Positions 7,355-16,567 are shown, numbered from the stretch's first letter. The stretch: 64,000 nucleotides of DNA from Neisseria uirgultaei (GCF_962719845.1 NZ_CAUIYF010000002.1:124001-188000); one strand, 5' to 3'. Notes: generated by a model not told the origin, from the sequence alone. Numbers and translations are program-made.

Positions 7355-10210
7355 TCATTTATCCAAAATCATATTTTTCAAATACTTCCCAGTATAACTC
7401 CCCTTAACCTTCGCCACTTCTTCGGGGCTACCTTCCGCAATAATTCTCCCACCACCATCTCCCCCTTCCGGCCCTAAGTCCACAATCCAATCTGCGGTTT
7501 TAATCACGTCCAGATTATGCTCGATAATCACAATCGAGTTGCCTTTGCCTTTCAGACGACCTATGACTTCCAGCAGCAGGGCGATGTCGGCGAAGTGCAG
7601 GCCGGTGGTCGGTTCGTCGAGGATGTAGAGCGTTCTGCCGGTGTCGCGTTTGGAGAGTTCGAGGGCAAGTTTGACGCGTTGGGCTTCGCCGCCGGAGAGG
7701 GTGGTGGCGGACTGGCCGAGGCGGATATAGCCGAGGCCGACATCCATGAGGGTTTGTAGTTTGCGTGATACGGTGGGGACGGCGTCGAAAAATTCGCGGG
7801 CTTCTTCGACGGTCATGTCGAGGACTTGGCTGATGTTTTTGCCTTTGTATTGGATTTCGAGCGTTTCGCGGTTGTAGCGTTTGCCGTGGCAGACTTCGCA
7901 GGGGACGTAAACGTCAGGCAGGAAGTGCATTTCGACTTTAATCACGCCGTCGCCTTGGCAGGCTTCGCAGCGGCCGCCTTTGACGTTGAAGGAGAATCTG
8001 CCGACGTTGTAGCCGCGTTCGCGCGAGAGGGGTACGCCGGCGAAGAGTTCGCGGATGGGGGTAAACAGGCCGGTGTAGGTGGCGGGGTTGGAGCGCGGGG
8101 TGCGGCCGATGGGGGATTGGTCGACGTTGATGACTTTGTCGAGGTGTTCGAGGCCGCAGATGTCGTCGTATGGGGCGGGTTCTTCTTGGGCGCGGTTGAG
8201 TTCGCGGGCGGTGATTTTGGCGAGAGTGTCGTTAATCAGGGTGGATTTGCCGCTGCCGGATACGCCGGTGATGCAGGTAATCAAACCGAGCGGCAATTCG
8301 AGGGTAACGTTTTTGAGGTTGTTGCCGCGCACGCCTTTGAGGACGAGCATTCGGTCGGGATTGACGGGCGTGCGTTCAGACGGCACGGCAATGGATTTTT
8401 TGCCGCTGAGATATTGTCCGGTAACGGATTTTTCGCATTTGGCGACGTTTTCGGGCGTGTCGGCAATCAGTACGTTGCCGCCGTGTTCGCCCGCGCCGGG
8501 GCCCATATCGACGACGAAATCGGCTTCGCGGATGGCGTCTTCGTCGTGTTCGACCACAATCACGCTGTTGCCCAAATCGCGCAGGCGTTTGAGGGTGGCG
8601 AGCAGGCGGTCGTTGTCGCGCTGGTGCAGGCCGATGGAGGGTTCGTCCAAAACGTACATCACGCCGGTCAGGCCGCTGCCGATTTGGCTGGCGAGGCGGA
8701 TGCGCTGGGCTTCGCCGCCGGAGAGGGTTTCGGCGGAGCGGGAGAGATTCAGGTAATCCAGCCCGACGTTAATCAGGAAGCCGAGCCGCTCGGTGATTTC
8801 TTTGAGGATTTTCTCGGCGATTTGTTTTTTGTTGCCGTCCAAATCCAGCGTTTCGAAAAATTGGTGGGTTTTGGTCAGCGGCCAGGCGGAAACTTCGTGC
8901 AAGGGTTCGCCGCTGACGTAAACGTAGCGCGCTTCTTTGCGCAAACGTGCGCCGCCGCAGCTCGGGCAGGCGCGGTGGTTTTGGTATTCGCGCAGTTTTT
9001 CGCGCACGGTTTCGCTGTCGGTTTCGCGGTAGCGGCGTTCGAGATTGGGGATGATACCTTCGAAGGCGTGGCTGCGGTTGAAGGTGGTGCCGCGTTCGGA
9101 CAGGTAAGTGAAATCAATGACTTCTTTGCCCGAGCCGTGCAAGATGACTTTTTTCACTTTTTCAGGTAGCGTTTCCCAAGCAGCCTGCACATCGAAACCG
9201 TAATGCCGCGCCAGCGACTGAATCATTTGGAAATAGAACTGGTTGCGCTTGTCCCAGCCGTCAATCGCGCCCGAAGCTAACGACAATTCGGGATGGGCAA
9301 CCACTTTTTCGGGATCGAAGAAATTGGTGTTGCCCAAGCCGTCGCAAGTCGGGCAGGAGCCCATCGGGTTGTTGAACGAAAAGAGGCGCGGCTCCAATTC
9401 GGGCAGGCTGTACGAACACACGGGGCAGGCAAAACGCGCGGAGAACCAATGTTCTTCGCCGCTGTCCATTTCCATCGCCAGCGCGCGCTCGTTGCCGTGG
9501 CGCAGCGCGGTTTCAAAGCTTTCTGCCAGCCGTTGCTTGATGTCGGCTTTTACTTTCACGCGATCGATAACCACGTCGATATTGTGTTTGATGTTTTTTT
9601 CCAGCTTCGGCACTTCGTCCAACTGATAGACTTCGCCGTCCACGCGCACCCGCGCAAAACCCTGCGCCTGCAAGTCGGCAAAGAAATCGACAAACTCGCC
9701 CTTACGCTCGCGCACTGCCGGCGCCAGAATCATCACGCGTGTGTCTTCCGGCAGTTTTAATACGGCATCGACCATCTGCGACACGGTTTGGCTCGACAGC
9801 GGCAGCTTGTGTTCGGGGCAATACGGCGTGCCGACGCGTGCGTACAAAAGGCGCAGGTAGTCGTGGATTTCCGTTACCGTGCCGACGGTGGAACGCGGAT
9901 TGTGGCTGGTGGATTTCTGCTCGATGGAAATCGCGGGCGAGAGGCCTTCGATCAAATCGACATCGGGTTTGTCCATCATCTGTAAAAATTGACGGGCATA
10001 GGCGGAAAGGCTCTCGACATAACGCCGCTGCCCTTCGGCATATAAAGTATCAAATGCCAGCGACGATTTGCCGCTGCCCGACAATCCTGTTATGACCACG
10101 AGCTTGTGGCGCGGAATATCCAAATCGATGTTTTTCAAATTATGCGTGCGCGCGCCGCGTATGCGGATGGTGTCGTTGTCGTGTGAATGTCGGGGATGAT
10201 GGTTGCACAT
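7355..10210 (-). CDS. uvrA: Excinuclease ABC subunit A
   Basis: UvrA is the damage-sensing ATPase of nucleotide excision repair; its dimer loads UvrB on lesions. The 951-residue form from the ATG at 10210 (MCNHHPRHSHDND...) was preferred to a 15-residue longer frame. It has two ABC modules: Walker A GLSGSGKSS near the N-terminus and GVSGSGKST in the second half, two LSGGEAQR signatures, and two DEP Walker B sites. Zinc-finger cysteines are seen as CPVC...CPTC and CEAC...CEVC. The stop (TGA, 7355-7357) lies 1 base before the abortive-infection gene start. A DUS inverted pair lies upstream of the start. Confidence 0.96.
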   Translation of the reverse strand: MCNHHPRHSHDNDTIRIRGARTHNLKNIDLDIPRHKLVVITGLSGSGKSSLAFDTLYAEGQRRYVESLSAYARQFLQMMDKPDVDLIEGLSPAISIEQKSTSHNPRSTVGTVTEIHDYLRLLYARVGTPYCPEHKLPLSSQTVSQMVDAVLKLPEDTRVMILAPAVRERKGEFVDFFADLQAQGFARVRVDGEVYQLDEVPKLEKNIKHNIDVVIDRVKVKADIKQRLAESFETALRHGNERALAMEMDSGEEHWFSARFACPVCSYSLPELEPRLFSFNNPMGSCPTCDGLGNTNFFDPEKVVAHPELSLASGAIDGWDKRNQFYFQMIQSLARHYGFDVQAAWETLPEKVKKVILHGSGKEVIDFTYLSERGTTFNRSHAFEGIIPNLERRYRETDSETVREKLREYQNHRACPSCGGARLRKEARYVYVSGEPLHEVSAWPLTKTHQFFETLDLDGNKKQIAEKILKEITERLGFLINVGLDYLNLSRSAETLSGGEAQRIRLASQIGSGLTGVMYVLDEPSIGLHQRDNDRLLATLKRLRDLGNSVIVVEHDEDAIREADFVVDMGPGAGEHGGNVLIADTPENVAKCEKSVTGQYLSGKKSIAVPSERTPVNPDRMLVLKGVRGNNLKNVTLELPLGLITCITGVSGSGKSTLINDTLAKITARELNRAQEEPAPYDDICGLEHLDKVINVDQSPIGRTPRSNPATYTGLFTPIRELFAGVPLSRERGYNVGRFSFNVKGGRCEACQGDGVIKVEMHFLPDVYVPCEVCHGKRYNRETLEIQYKGKNISQVLDMTVEEAREFFDAVPTVSRKLQTLMDVGLGYIRLGQSATTLSGGEAQRVKLALELSKRDTGRTLYILDEPTTGLHFADIALLLEVIGRLKGKGNSIVIIEHNLDVIKTADWIVDLGPEGGDGGGRIIAEGSPEEVAKVKGSYTGKYLKNMILDK

Positions 10211-10262
10211 AATGGATGCCGCCTGAAAAATAAAGGAAAACCGATATTGTAGCACTTTCTCG

Positions 10263-10294
10263 GATGCCGTCTGAAGCCGCGTTCAGACGGCATT
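10263..10294. repeat. DUS inverted pair between uvrA and psd
   Basis: GATGCCGTCTGAA and TTCAGACGGCAT flank a short loop. It sits between two divergent genes, so it serves as uptake sequence or promoter-region hairpin rather than as a terminator. Confidence 0.75.
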
Positions 10295-10320
10295 TGTCGG
10301 CGGAATGCGGCGGATTCCGT

Positions 10321-10326
10321 TATAAT
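10321..10326 (+). promoter_or_regulatory. Likely -10 box of the psd promoter
   Basis: A perfect TATAAT lies 39 bases before the psd ATG, following a GC-rich stretch. The spacing is suitable for a short leader. The -35 element is not clear. Confidence 0.5.
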
Positions 10327-10364
10327 GGCGGCAATTTTAACCCGCTTGAATAAAAGGATGACAA

Positions 10365-11195
10365 ATGAACCGTCTTTACCCCCACCCGATTATCGCCCGT
10401 GAGGGCTGGCCGATTATCGGCGGCGGTTTGGCTTTGAGCCTGCTGGTGTCGATGTGCTGCGGCTGGTGGTCTTTGCCGTTTTGGGTGTTTACCGTATTTG
10501 CATTGCAGTTTTTCCGCGATCCTGCGCGTGAGATTCCGCAAAACCCTGAAGCGGTGTTGAGTCCGGTTGACGGCCGTATCGTGGTGGTCGAACGCGCACG
10601 CGATCCGTATCGTGATGTCGATGCTTTGAAAATCAGTATTTTTATGAACGTGTTCAACGTGCATTCGCAAAAATCGCCTGCCGATTGTACGGTTACGGAA
10701 GTGGTCTATAACAAAGGCAAATTCGTGAATGCGGATTTGGACAAAGCCAGCACGGAAAACGAACGTAATGCGGTGTTGGCGACTACGGCTTCTGGTCGTG
10801 AAATTACTTTTGTTCAAGTCGCAGGCTTGGTTGCCCGCCGTATTTTGTGTTACACCAAAGTGGGCGAGAAACTGTCCCGTGGCGAACGCTACGGCTTTAT
10901 CCGCTTCGGTTCGCGCGTGGATATGTATCTTCCGGTTGACGCGCAGGCGCAAGTGGCGATTGGCGATAAAGTAAACGGCGTCAGCACTGTATTAGCGCGT
11001 TTGCCGCTGACTGCGCCGCAAACTGAATCTGAGCCTAAAGCCGCAGCTCCACAAGCCGCGCCAGTTTCACAAGCAACTCCGGCTTCTCAAGCTGCTCCGG
11101 TTGAGACAGTGGCAAACCAATCTACCGAGCAACAGCAAATCGAAGCAGCGGCGGCTAAGATTCCGGCGGCTGTGCAAGATGTGTTGAAAGATTAA
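10365..11195 (+). CDS. psd: Phosphatidylserine decarboxylase proenzyme
   Basis: Psd converts phosphatidylserine to phosphatidylethanolamine at the inner membrane. The core resembles the short (archaeal/proteobacterial) Psd type: two N-terminal hydrophobic stretches (about residues 15-48), DPARE and SPVDGRI, and FNVHSQKSP. The self-cleavage site is FGS (Gly182-Ser183), where the pyruvoyl group forms on Ser183 of the small alpha chain. After about residue 213 comes an Ala/Pro/Gln/Ser-rich tail of about 60 residues that is low-complexity and not part of the enzyme fold. The ATG follows AAAAGGATGACAA. Confidence 0.93.
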   Translation: MNRLYPHPIIAREGWPIIGGGLALSLLVSMCCGWWSLPFWVFTVFALQFFRDPAREIPQNPEAVLSPVDGRIVVVERARDPYRDVDALKISIFMNVFNVHSQKSPADCTVTEVVYNKGKFVNADLDKASTENERNAVLATTASGREITFVQVAGLVARRILCYTKVGEKLSRGERYGFIRFGSRVDMYLPVDAQAQVAIGDKVNGVSTVLARLPLTAPQTESEPKAAAPQAAPVSQATPASQAAPVETVANQSTEQQQIEAAAAKIPAAVQDVLKD

Positions 11196-11275
11196 TTTTG
11201 CGAACTGAAATAGAAAATATCAGTACCATCATTCACACGAATGAGGAAGTTTGGTTTTTTGAATTTTTGCTAATG

Positions 11276-11971
11276 TTCACACCGTTATGTTCACGAAAAT
11301 GGGAATCTGGAAATTTAACGTTACAGTGATTTATCGGAAACGGCTGAAACCGAACGAATTGGATTCCCGCCTGCGCGGGAATGACGACTCATTAGTTACC
11401 TAAAACTTAAAAAACAGAAACCTTTACGCCGTCATTCCCACGAAAGTGGGAATCCGGGAACTTAACGTTACGGTGATTTATCAGAAATAACAGAAACCGA
11501 ACGAATTGGATTCCCGCCTGCGCGGGAATGACAACTCATTAGTTACCTAAAACTTAAAAAACGGAAACCTTTACGTCGTCATTCCCACGAAAGTGGGAAT
11601 CCGGGAACTTAACGTTACAGTGATTTATCAGAAATAACAGAAACCGAACGAATTGGATTCCCGCCTGCGCGGGAATGACGACTCATTAGTTACCTAAAAC
11701 TTAAAAAACAGAAACCTTTACACTGCCATTCCCACGAAAAGTGGGAATCCGGGAACTTAACGTTACAGTGATTTATCGGAAACGGCTGAAACCGAACGAA
11801 TTGGATTCCCGCCTGCGCGGGAATGACGACTTATTAGTTACCTAACACTTAAAAAACAGAAACCTTTACGCCGTCATTCCCACGAAAGTGGGAATCTAGA
11901 ACCCAAATGCTAAGGCGATTTATCGGAAACGGCTGAAACCGAATGAATTGGATTCTCGCCTGCGCGGGAAT
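11276..11971. repeat. Tandem dRS3/RS (NIME) array with 147-148 bp period
   Basis: Nine dRS3-type palindromes alternate in two versions. ATTCCCGCCTGCGCGGGAAT lies at 11363, 11510, 11657, 11805 and (degenerate) 11952. The version with a CACGAAAGT-type centre lies at 11434, 11581, 11728 (one extra A) and 11876. They are separated by conserved RS spacers (AACTTAACGTTAC..., CATTAGTTACCTAA...). This is a neisserial intergenic mosaic element array. It fills most of the gap of almost 1 kb between psd and znuD; I see no gene in 11196-12171. Confidence 0.95.
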
Positions 11972-12113
11972 GATGGGATCTTGGGTTTTTGCTTTTGATT
12001 TTTCTGCTTTTGCGAGAATGACGGCGTGAAAGCAAGAATGATGAAACAAAGAAAATGGGAATGATGGCATAGTGGTTTGTTCTTTGTCTTTGCCATATTT
12101 CCTAACAAATTGA

Positions 12114-12156
12114 TTAAAAAAAGGTTTTCAGAATGCCGTCTGAAAACCTTTTTTTG
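12114..12156 (-). terminator. DUS-containing terminator of znuD
   Basis: AAAAAGGTTTTCAG and CTGAAAACCTTTTTTT form a stem whose loop and inner arm include ATGCCGTCTGAA. T-runs at both sides allow use in either direction; znuD ends 16 bases away. Confidence 0.85.
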
Positions 12157-12171
12157 TTTGCCTGTCCGATT

Positions 12172-14460
12172 TTAAAACTTCACGTTCACGCCGCCGGTAA
12201 AGCTGCGGCCCATTTGCGGCGTATCAGAGAGGAAGCTGCTGTGGGCGTAAACGGATTGGTTGAGCAGGTTGTCGGCTTTGACGTACCAATTCCACTCGCC
12301 ATAGCGCGTATTGCGGCGGTAGTTTGCGCCGAGGTTGAGCATATGGTGTCCGGGCGTGTGCGTTTCGTAGCGGGCGAGTTTGTTTTGGGCGAACACGCGG
12401 TAGTAGTCCAAGTTGGCATCGATGCGGTCGGTCAGCGCGGCTTTCAGGTGGAAGCCGAGGCGCGCAGCCGGAACGCGAGGTGCGTTCTGGTCGGCTTGTG
12501 TGATGAAAGGACGCTTGCCGTAAGCATCTTCCCTGCCGGGTAGGGATGGCAGGTTTTTCAGACGGCCTCGTACATAGTCGCCGGAAACGCCGATGCGGTA
12601 GCGCGGCGTGGGCTTGAAGTAGATTTCGCCTTCTGCACCGTAGAAGTCGGCGCCGGATTGGTTGTAGCGCACGAGCTTCATTTCGCTGTCGTCTTCGATG
12701 GATTTGGGGCCGCGTCCATCGTTTAAGGTTTGGGCGTAAATGTAGTTGCCGAAGCGGTTGCGGTAGAGTGCCAGATTGTATTGCCAGCGGTCGCCTTCGT
12801 AGCCCAACGCGAGTTCGATGTTGTTGGAACGCTCTTTGTTCAGGTGTTTGTTGCCGACTTCAAAAGTGTTGGTGGCAACGTGTTTGCCGTGTGCGTACAG
12901 CTCTTGCGTTGACGGCAGGCGTTCCTGATGGGAGGCGGTCAGGCTGAGTTTGTGTTGCGGCGTGAAATACCAGTTGCCCGAAAGTGCGAACGAGCGGGCG
13001 GTTTGGCGGTGTGCGCCGAGGTCGGGCAGGGGCTGCTTGTAGTAGTTTTCCCGATCAATCAATGCTTTGTCGTACTGGATGGAAGCTTTTTGTTTTTCCA
13101 CGCGTACGCCGCCTTCAAGCGTGAAGTTGTCCCATTCTGCCTGTTCTACGCCGAAAAAGCTGTAATGTTGCACTTTATTGTCAAGCAGCATCGGTTGTTT
13201 AACCGCTTCGGATATGGCAGATAAAGCACTGGATTTTTGTTGTAAATATTGCACGCCCCAGCTGCCTTTCAGACGGCCTATGGGTTGGTGGCGCAACTCG
13301 ATACGGGCGTTTTGCGTTTTGTTGTTGAAGAAGTTTTCGACCGCATCGCCTGCTTTTTCGTCGTGGCGGTAGTCGTTGCGGTTCAGGTGTACGCGCAGGG
13401 CTTCAAAACCGGGGAGAGGCTGCTTCCATTCGGCGCGGAGTTCGTAGCGTTTGTTGCGCAGGTCTATCCACGGTCTGCCGTTGTGGGTGTGTGCGTGTGC
13501 ACCGTCGCCGTCGTGAGAACCGCAGCTCAAGCCCGGATTGTCGTAATCGATGTCTTCTTCGGTCAACAAGTGCGGATAAAGCTGCAAATAGCGTTTGTTA
13601 ATCAAGCTCTTTTGCCAGATGATGTCGGCGTGGCAATCATCGTATTCGTGGCTGTGGGCAGGCAGGCCGTATTGGTCGCGACGGTCGCTGTACGCTACGC
13701 CGATAAAACCTTTTTCGCCTACCCAAGACAGCCCGATAGTGCCTGTTTTGGAATCGGCATGGCTGTCGGGCAGTCGTTTCAGACGGCCTTCTTCTTTTTG
13801 ATAGCGCGGTACGGCGTAGTCGCCCGATTTACGGTACAAGCCTTCGGTATGCAGCACGAAGTTGTTGCCCAAACCGATATTGATGCCGCCGGACGTGAGT
13901 TTTTCCAGATTGCCGCTGCTCAAACGCAATCCAGCTTCGCCCGATACGCCGTTTTCAGGTATTTTTTCGGGAATTTTGCCATCGGCAACATCAACCAAAC
14001 CGGCCACATTGCCCGAGCTGTACAAGAGCGTTACCGGCCCGCGCAGGATTTCAACCTGTTGTGACAAGGCGGTATCTACCATAATGGCGTGATCGGGCGA
14101 AAAGTCCGCCATATCGCCTGTTTCGCCGTGATGGTTCAACACTTTAATCCGCCTGCCCGTCTGCCCGCGTATCACAGGCGCAGACGCACCGCCGCCGTAT
14201 TGCGAAGCGTGGATGCCCGGTACGCCGTCCAAAGCGTCGCCCAAGTTGACGGCTTTTTGGCGCAAAGTATCGCCGGAGATGATTTTATCGGAGGCGGTTG
14301 AAGTGTGTAACAGTCCCGAAGTCGCGCGCGGACGGCTTTTGCCGACAACGCTGACCGTTTCCAAGTCCACCGATTGCTCGGTTTCATGTGCTAGGGCGGG
14401 GGGGGGCGTGCTGATTAAAAGAATTGATAAAACAATGGGTTTGAGTGTAATTTGTGCCAT
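12172..14460 (-). CDS. znuD: TonB-dependent outer-membrane zinc receptor
   Basis: ZnuD imports zinc (and has been reported to bind haem) across the outer membrane using TonB energy. The 762-residue protein starts with a signal peptide ending near ALA (residues 22-24), followed by a TonB-box-like ETVSVVG and a plug domain (GIHASQYGGGASAPVIRGQ). The beta-barrel follows, with the family's His/Asp/Cys-rich extracellular segments: HSHEYDDCH and CGSHDGDGAHAHTHNG. It ends in a terminal aromatic (VNVKF), as needed for BAM-dependent assembly. A Zur-type palindrome lies 29 bases upstream of the ATG, so zinc repression is expected. A run of nine C in the signal-peptide codons (encoding three prolines) is unusual and could slip. 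Confidence 0.95.
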   Translation of the reverse strand: MAQITLKPIVLSILLISTPPPALAHETEQSVDLETVSVVGKSRPRATSGLLHTSTASDKIISGDTLRQKAVNLGDALDGVPGIHASQYGGGASAPVIRGQTGRRIKVLNHHGETGDMADFSPDHAIMVDTALSQQVEILRGPVTLLYSSGNVAGLVDVADGKIPEKIPENGVSGEAGLRLSSGNLEKLTSGGINIGLGNNFVLHTEGLYRKSGDYAVPRYQKEEGRLKRLPDSHADSKTGTIGLSWVGEKGFIGVAYSDRRDQYGLPAHSHEYDDCHADIIWQKSLINKRYLQLYPHLLTEEDIDYDNPGLSCGSHDGDGAHAHTHNGRPWIDLRNKRYELRAEWKQPLPGFEALRVHLNRNDYRHDEKAGDAVENFFNNKTQNARIELRHQPIGRLKGSWGVQYLQQKSSALSAISEAVKQPMLLDNKVQHYSFFGVEQAEWDNFTLEGGVRVEKQKASIQYDKALIDRENYYKQPLPDLGAHRQTARSFALSGNWYFTPQHKLSLTASHQERLPSTQELYAHGKHVATNTFEVGNKHLNKERSNNIELALGYEGDRWQYNLALYRNRFGNYIYAQTLNDGRGPKSIEDDSEMKLVRYNQSGADFYGAEGEIYFKPTPRYRIGVSGDYVRGRLKNLPSLPGREDAYGKRPFITQADQNAPRVPAARLGFHLKAALTDRIDANLDYYRVFAQNKLARYETHTPGHHMLNLGANYRRNTRYGEWNWYVKADNLLNQSVYAHSSFLSDTPQMGRSFTGGVNVKF
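14398..14406. repeat. Poly-C(9) tract in the znuD signal-peptide coding region
   Basis: Nine consecutive G on the + strand (C in the coding strand) encode Pro-Pro-Pro at about residues 19-21 of ZnuD. Homopolymer C/G tracts of this length are typical slippage sites in Neisseria phase-variable genes; a change of one or two bases would frameshift within the signal peptide. Confidence 0.9.
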
Positions 14461-14488
14461 TTTGGTTTCTCGTCGCGTTTCAAAATTT

Positions 14489-14503
14489 TGTTATTATATA
14501 ACA
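14489..14503. promoter_or_regulatory. Zur-like operator upstream of znuD
   Basis: TGTTAT-TAT-ATAACA is a perfect 6-bp inverted repeat in AT-rich DNA, resembling the TGTTATANTATAACA core of proteobacterial Zur boxes. It lies 29 bases upstream of the znuD start, over the expected promoter. Confidence 0.75.
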
Positions 14504-14884
14504 TTGCATTTTTTATATCATAAGATTTTGAGAACACTCAGAGGGCATAGGCAAAAGTTTTTCAAATGACGCGGTTGCGGCATCGGGCGGTGTCCATTTG
14601 TATCCGCCGTCATTCGGGGGGGGCGCGGTTGATGTTGATGCAGATTCTGCTGTGTTTGCCTATTATGTTCGGCTGCGGGATAACCAAAATTTATGAGGGC
14701 ATAAAATCGGTGCTTTCCCGAACGGTCGAAAAGGTGGCAAAATGGCGTACTTGTCAGAACGCGAGGCTCTGCGCCAGATTCACGAGGGCGCATCGGGCAC
14801 GCTAAGATATAAGGGGTATGGATGGGGATATCGGAAATGCAGTTAATAATAAACAAAATTATAAATCAATAGGTTAATCACAAA
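14504..14884. other. znuD-trpG divergent spacer without a confident gene
   Basis: This stretch holds a G8 tract at 14616-14623 and a short + frame at about 14632-14805. That frame begins MLMQILLCLPIMFGCG and could be read as a small lipoprotein start, but I do not recognise it and it becomes Arg-rich and gene-unlike. The AT-rich part at 14830-14880 probably holds the trpG promoter. Confidence 0.4.
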
Positions 14885-15475
14885 ATGCTTTTGTTTATCG
14901 ACAATTACGACAGTTTTACTTACAACATCGTCCAGTATTTCGCTGAATTGGGGCAGGAAGTTGCCGTGCGCTGCAACGATGATATTACGTTGGAGGAAAT
15001 CGAAGCCTTGAATCCGCAATATCTCGTTATCGGACCCGGTCCGTGTTCGCCCAAAGAAGCGGGGATTTCCGTGGCGGCGATGCGCCATTTCGCCGGCAGG
15101 CTGCCGATTATGGGTGTGTGCCTCGGGCATCAGACGATAGGCGAGGCGTTCGGCGGCAGGATAGTCCGCGCCAAAACGCTGATGCACGGCAAGGTGTCGC
15201 CCGTGTCCCATTCTGGCAAGGGGATGTTTAAGGGTTTGCCCAATCCGGTTACCTGTACGCGTTATCACAGCCTCGTTATCGAACGCGGCACGATGCCCGA
15301 ATGTTTGGAAGTAACGGCTTGGACGGAAGACGGCGAGATTATGGGCGTGCGCCATAAGGAATATGCCGTCGAGGGCGTGCAGTTCCACCCCGAAGCCCTT
15401 TTGACCGAACACGGACATGATATGTTAAACAATTTTTTAGTTGAATTTCAAAACTTCAAACCGCAAAAAATCTGA
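14885..15475 (+). CDS. trpG: Anthranilate synthase glutamine amidotransferase component II
   Basis: This class I glutamine amidotransferase supplies ammonia to chorismate-using synthases. Its 196 residues show MLLFIDNYDSFTYN at the start, the nucleophile in GVCLGHQTIGE (Cys79), a PVSHSGKGMFKGLP block, and the catalytic His-Glu pair in QFHPEALLTEHG. The fold is shared by TrpG and PabA, and the enzyme often serves both pathways. The TrpG name is preferred because trpD follows within 65 bases, although a DUS terminator separates them. Confidence 0.9.
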   Translation: MLLFIDNYDSFTYNIVQYFAELGQEVAVRCNDDITLEEIEALNPQYLVIGPGPCSPKEAGISVAAMRHFAGRLPIMGVCLGHQTIGEAFGGRIVRAKTLMHGKVSPVSHSGKGMFKGLPNPVTCTRYHSLVIERGTMPECLEVTAWTEDGEIMGVRHKEYAVEGVQFHPEALLTEHGHDMLNNFLVEFQNFKPQKI

Positions 15476-15479
15476 CGTG

Positions 15480-15510
15480 ATGCCGTCTGAAGCCCTTCAG
15501 ACGGCATTTT
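15480..15510. terminator. DUS-pair terminator between trpG and trpD
   Basis: ATGCCGTCTGAAG and CTTCAGACGGCAT with a 3-base loop, followed by TTTT, directly after the trpG stop. Confidence 0.85.
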
Positions 15511-15538
15511 CGTCCGAATATTGAACGGAGGACAAAAA

Positions 15539-16567
15539 ATGATTACACCGCAACAGGCTATCGAACGATTAATCAGCAATAATGAGTTGTTTTACGATGA
15601 AATGACCGACTTGATGCGTCAGATTATGAGTGGAAAAGTGCCGCCCGAACAAATTGCGGCGATTTTGACAGGATTGCGTATCAAGGTTGAAACCGTTTCC
15701 GAAATTACCGCCGCCGCCGCCGTGATGCGCGAGTTTGCGGCAAAAGTGCCGCTGGAGAATGCGGAGGGGCTGGTCGATATCGTCGGTACGGGCGGGGATG
15801 GCGCGAAAACCTTTAATATTTCGACGACTTCGATGTTTATTGCCGCAGCGGCAGGCGCGAAGGTTGCCAAACACGGCGGGCGTTCTGTTTCATCTTCCAG
15901 CGGCGCGGCGGACGTGGTGGAGCAGATGGGCGCAAACCTCAACCTGACTCCCGAACAGATTGCCCAAAGTATCAGGCAGACCGGCATCGGGTTTATGTTC
16001 GCGCCCAATCACCACAGTGCCATGCGCTATGTCGCCCCGGTGCGCCGTTCGCTCGGTTTCCGAAGTATTTTCAATATATTGGGTCCGTTAACCAATCCTG
16101 CGGGTGCGCCGAACCAGCTTTTGGGCGTGTTCCATACCGATTTGTGCGGCATTTTGTCGCGGGTCTTGCAACAACTCGGTTCAAAACACGTTTTGGTTGT
16201 TTGCGGGGAGGGCGGTTTGGATGAAATTACACTGACGGGCAAAACGCGCGTTGCCGAACTCAAAGACGGAAAAATCAGCGAATACGACATCCTCCCCGAA
16301 GATTTCGATATCGAAACCCGCCGCAATTTGGATGAAATCAAAGTTGCCAATACTCAGGAATCTTTGTTGAAAATGAACGAGGTGTTGGACGGGAAAGAAG
16401 GGGCTGCGCGCGATATCGTATTGCTCAACACCGCCGCCGCCCTATATGCCGGAAATGTCGCTGCTTCGCTTTCAGACGGCATATCTGCCGCACGGGAAGC
16501 GATTGATTCAGGTAGGGCGAAGGCGAAAAAAGAGGAATTTGTCGGGTTTACGCGGCAATTCGCCTAA
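15539..16567 (+). CDS. trpD: Anthranilate phosphoribosyltransferase
   Basis: TrpD joins anthranilate and PRPP in tryptophan synthesis. The ATG at 15539 was chosen over an upstream in-frame start because it follows GGAGGACAAAAA and gives the usual length of 342 residues (MITPQQAIERL). Motifs: GTGGDGAKTFNIST binds PRPP (about residues 82-95), KHGGRSVSSSSGAADV (about 110), a FMFAPNHHSAMRYV block, and NPAGAPNQLLGV. A DUS terminator follows, then the chromosome enters the AT-rich Maf/prophage region with no trpC. Confidence 0.95.
   Translation: MITPQQAIERLISNNELFYDEMTDLMRQIMSGKVPPEQIAAILTGLRIKVETVSEITAAAAVMREFAAKVPLENAEGLVDIVGTGGDGAKTFNISTTSMFIAAAAGAKVAKHGGRSVSSSSGAADVVEQMGANLNLTPEQIAQSIRQTGIGFMFAPNHHSAMRYVAPVRRSLGFRSIFNILGPLTNPAGAPNQLLGVFHTDLCGILSRVLQQLGSKHVLVVCGEGGLDEITLTGKTRVAELKDGKISEYDILPEDFDIETRRNLDEIKVANTQESLLKMNEVLDGKEGAARDIVLLNTAAALYAGNVAASLSDGISAAREAIDSGRAKAKKEEFVGFTRQFA

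Noticed and set aside
7826..9169. 447-codon + strand frame antisense to uvrA
   Set aside because: It is a shadow frame of a GC-rich gene; composition (Phe/Ala/Val/Gly-rich) and lack of a ribosome-binding site show it is not a gene.
11276..11971. Regularly spaced palindromic repeats resembling a CRISPR array
   Set aside because: The unit is about 147 bp, the palindromes are dRS3 with two alternating types, and the spacers are themselves repeated, so it is a NIME array and not CRISPR.
14632..14805. Small lipoprotein gene between znuD and trpG
   Set aside because: The start MLMQILLCLPIMFGCG is lipoprotein-like, but the rest is Arg-rich, the G8 tract and lack of a ribosome-binding site weaken it, and there is no known family.
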